A DNA stretch of 64,000 nucleotides from Symsagittifera roscoffensis (taxonomy: Eukaryota; Xenacoelomorpha; Acoela; Convolutidae), in NCBI RefSeq assembly GCF_963678635.1, contig NC_087064.1, positions 84,439,847 through 84,503,846 on the forward strand, in the 5' to 3' direction. Within the stretch, counting starts at the first letter, position 1. Each line of letters opens with the position of its first letter. A program made the position numbers and the translations under genes. Under the pieces are notes generated by a model. That model searched no databases. It was given only the letters and a program-made list of their open reading frames with translations, and was not told the origin of the DNA. Positions 62,583-64,000 of the stretch are shown piece by piece.

Positions 62583-64000
62583 CGACCTGTTATTCTCACG
62601 CTTATCTCGCTACGATCACACTTTTTGTTCTAATTAAAAACAAGTTTGTTGACGACCTGTTATTCTCACGCTTATCTCGTTACGATCTCACTCTTTGTTC
62701 TGTTCAAATCAAGTTCGTTGGCGACCTGTTATTCTCACGCTTATCTCACTACGATCTCACTCTTTGATCTGTTTAAATCAAGTTTGTTGACGACCTGTTA
62801 TTCTCACGCTTATCTCGCTACGATCTCACTCCTTGTTCTGTTTAAAAACAAGTTCGTTCACGACTTGTTATTCTCACGCTTATCTCGCTACGATCTCACT
62901 CGTTGTTCTGATTAAATCAAGTTCGTTGACGACCTGATCTCACTCCTTGTTCTGTTTAAAACCAAATTCGTTCACGACCTGTTATTCTCACGCTTATCTC
63001 ACTACGATCTCACTCTTTGTTCTGTTTAAATCAAGTTCGTTGGCGACCTGTTATTCTCACGCTTATCTTGCTACGATCTCACTCTTTGTTCTGTTTAAAT
63101 CAAGTTTGTTAGCGACCTGTTATTCTCACGCTTATCTGGCTACGATCTCACTCTTTATTCTGTTTAAAACAAGTTCGTTGAGGACCTGTTATTCTCACGC
63201 GAATCTTACTACGATCTCATTCTTTGTTCTGTTTAAATCAAGTTCGTTGAAGACCTGTTATTCTCACGCTTATCTCGCTTCGATCTCACTCTTTGTTATG
63301 TTTAACTCCAGTCCGTTGACGAAATGTTATTCTCACGCTTATCTCGCTACGATCTCACTCTCTGTTCTGTTTAAATCAAGTTCGTTGACGACCTGTTATT
63401 CTCACGCTTATCTCATTACGATCTCACTTTTTGTTCTAATTAAAAACAAGTTTGTTGACGACCTGTTATTCTCACGTTTATCTCGCTACGATCTCACTCT
63501 TTGTTATGTTCAAATCAAGTTCGTTGACGACCTGATATTCTCACGCTTATCTCGCTACGATCTCACTCTTTGTTCTGTTTAAATAAAGTTCATTGACGAC
63601 CTGTTTTTCTCACGCTTATCTCGCTACGATCTCACTCTTTGTTCTGTTTAAAACAAGTTCGGTGACGACCTGTTATTCGCACGCTTATCTCGCTACGATC
63701 TCACTCTTTGTTCTGTTTAAATCAAGTTCGTTGGCCATCTGTTTTTTTTCACGCTTATCTCGCTACGATCTCACTCTTTGTTCTGTTTAAATCAAGTTCG
63801 TTGACGACCTGTTATTCTCACGCTTATCTCGCTACGATCTCACTTTTTGTTCTAATTAAAAACAAGTTTGTTGACGACCTGTTATTCTCACGCTTATCTC
63901 GCTACGATCTCACTCTTTGTTCTGTTCAAATCAAGTTCGTTGGCGACCTGTTATTCGCACGCTTATCTCGCTACGATCTCACTCTTTGTTCTGTTTAAAT

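Larger units (their letters stand above)
23939..64000 (+). repeat. Satellite B: ~69-bp tandem array
   Basis: Continuous head-to-tail array of about 580 units running off the right end of the window. The common unit is 69 bp when counted directly. Key words in order are GACCTGTTATTCTCACGC, then TTATCTCGCTACG, then ATCTCACTCTTTGTTCTG, then TTTAAATCAAGTTCGTTGAC. Frequent variants are a 70-bp unit with TTTATAAACAAG or TTTAAAAACAAG in place of TTTAAATCAAG, a GAATCAAG type, a GATCTGTTTAAATC type, a TGCCTACCTG type and T-tract units. The plus strand is strongly pyrimidine-rich in its first two thirds. Because 69 is 23 codons and the consensus has no stop in two forward frames, long repetitive reading frames run through it; nothing else supports coding. 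No non-satellite sequence was found inside. Confidence 0.98.

Noticed and set aside
1-64000. CRISPR array
   Set aside because: Units abut directly and the whole unit repeats. There are no unique spacers of constant length between short identical repeats, and no cas genes.
1-64000. Hammerhead-type self-cleaving ribozyme in the satellite units
   Set aside because: I looked for the CUGANGA and GAAA core words on both strands. A has CTGACCTGTTGAAAACG, which lacks the second half of the first core word, and B has nothing similar.
23939-64000. Pol III internal promoter (B box) in AAGTTCGTTGACGACC
   Set aside because: It resembles only the GTTCG part of the GGTTCGANNCC consensus, with mismatches at required positions and no A box at a proper distance.
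1-64000. Telomeric repeat or ribosomal spacer
   Set aside because: No short telomere motif runs and no rRNA gene sequence were seen next to either array; the 96- and 69-bp periods do not match short telomere repeats.

Overview
The window is almost entirely tandem satellite DNA. Two unrelated-looking arrays are joined head to tail with no gene, transposon, tRNA, rRNA or unique spacer visible in 64 kb. Positions 1-23938 are satellite A, with a unit of about 96 bp (roughly 250 copies). Positions 23939-64000 are satellite B, with a unit of about 69 bp (roughly 580 copies). All units in each array point the same way and no inverted segment was seen. This organisation (pure arrays of tens of kb, many diverged unit types, nested higher-order duplications) indicates a eukaryotic chromosome, most likely heterochromatin such as a pericentromeric or subtelomeric block. 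I cannot name the organism. CpG steps are frequent and intact in both units, which argues against long-term heavy CpG methylation or for recent amplification, but this is inference.

Satellite A (1-23938): each unit carries a GACCTGTT box, a GC-rich core with two perfect 10-bp palindromes (CCACGCGTGG and GACGCGCGTC, separated by TAAAG), and an AT-rich tail (TAATAAATGTCAATG then TTCATCATTTTTATATTAGG). The core can also fold as a 7-bp stem with an 8-nt loop, and several variant units keep that pairing with both arms changed. Sub-blocks differ in composition: a TCACGCG...CGCGTGTC type dominates 1-3.2 kb; units with a duplicated TGAA (99 bp) and a CGATCGGCAGCC type appear from about 3.2 kb onward. 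Higher-order duplications of 288, 480, 574, 579, 580, 671 and 672 bp can be seen.

Junction (23934-23938): the arrays switch inside the shared word CACGC, with no filler. The two units share GACCTGTT upstream and CACGC downstream of it, so the breakpoint lies in one of the few stretches common to both families.

Satellite B (23939-64000): pyrimidine-rich unit containing CTCACGCTTATCTCGCTACG, ATCTCACTCTTTGTTCTG and AAATCAAGTTCGTTGACG. Its period is a multiple of three and two forward frames lack stops, so it gives many long repeat-peptide reading frames (the longest 525 codons, 37293-38870). I regard these as by-products of the period. The array is a mosaic of higher-order duplications (183, 484, 621, 623, 668, 876/945, 1111, 1388, 1688 and 2128 bp offsets), with clonal marker units (a 25-bp-deleted unit in at least 15 places, a 26-bp mini-unit in 2 places, a rearranged 170-bp block in 2 places) that record how the array grew. 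There are no genes whose joint action can be described.
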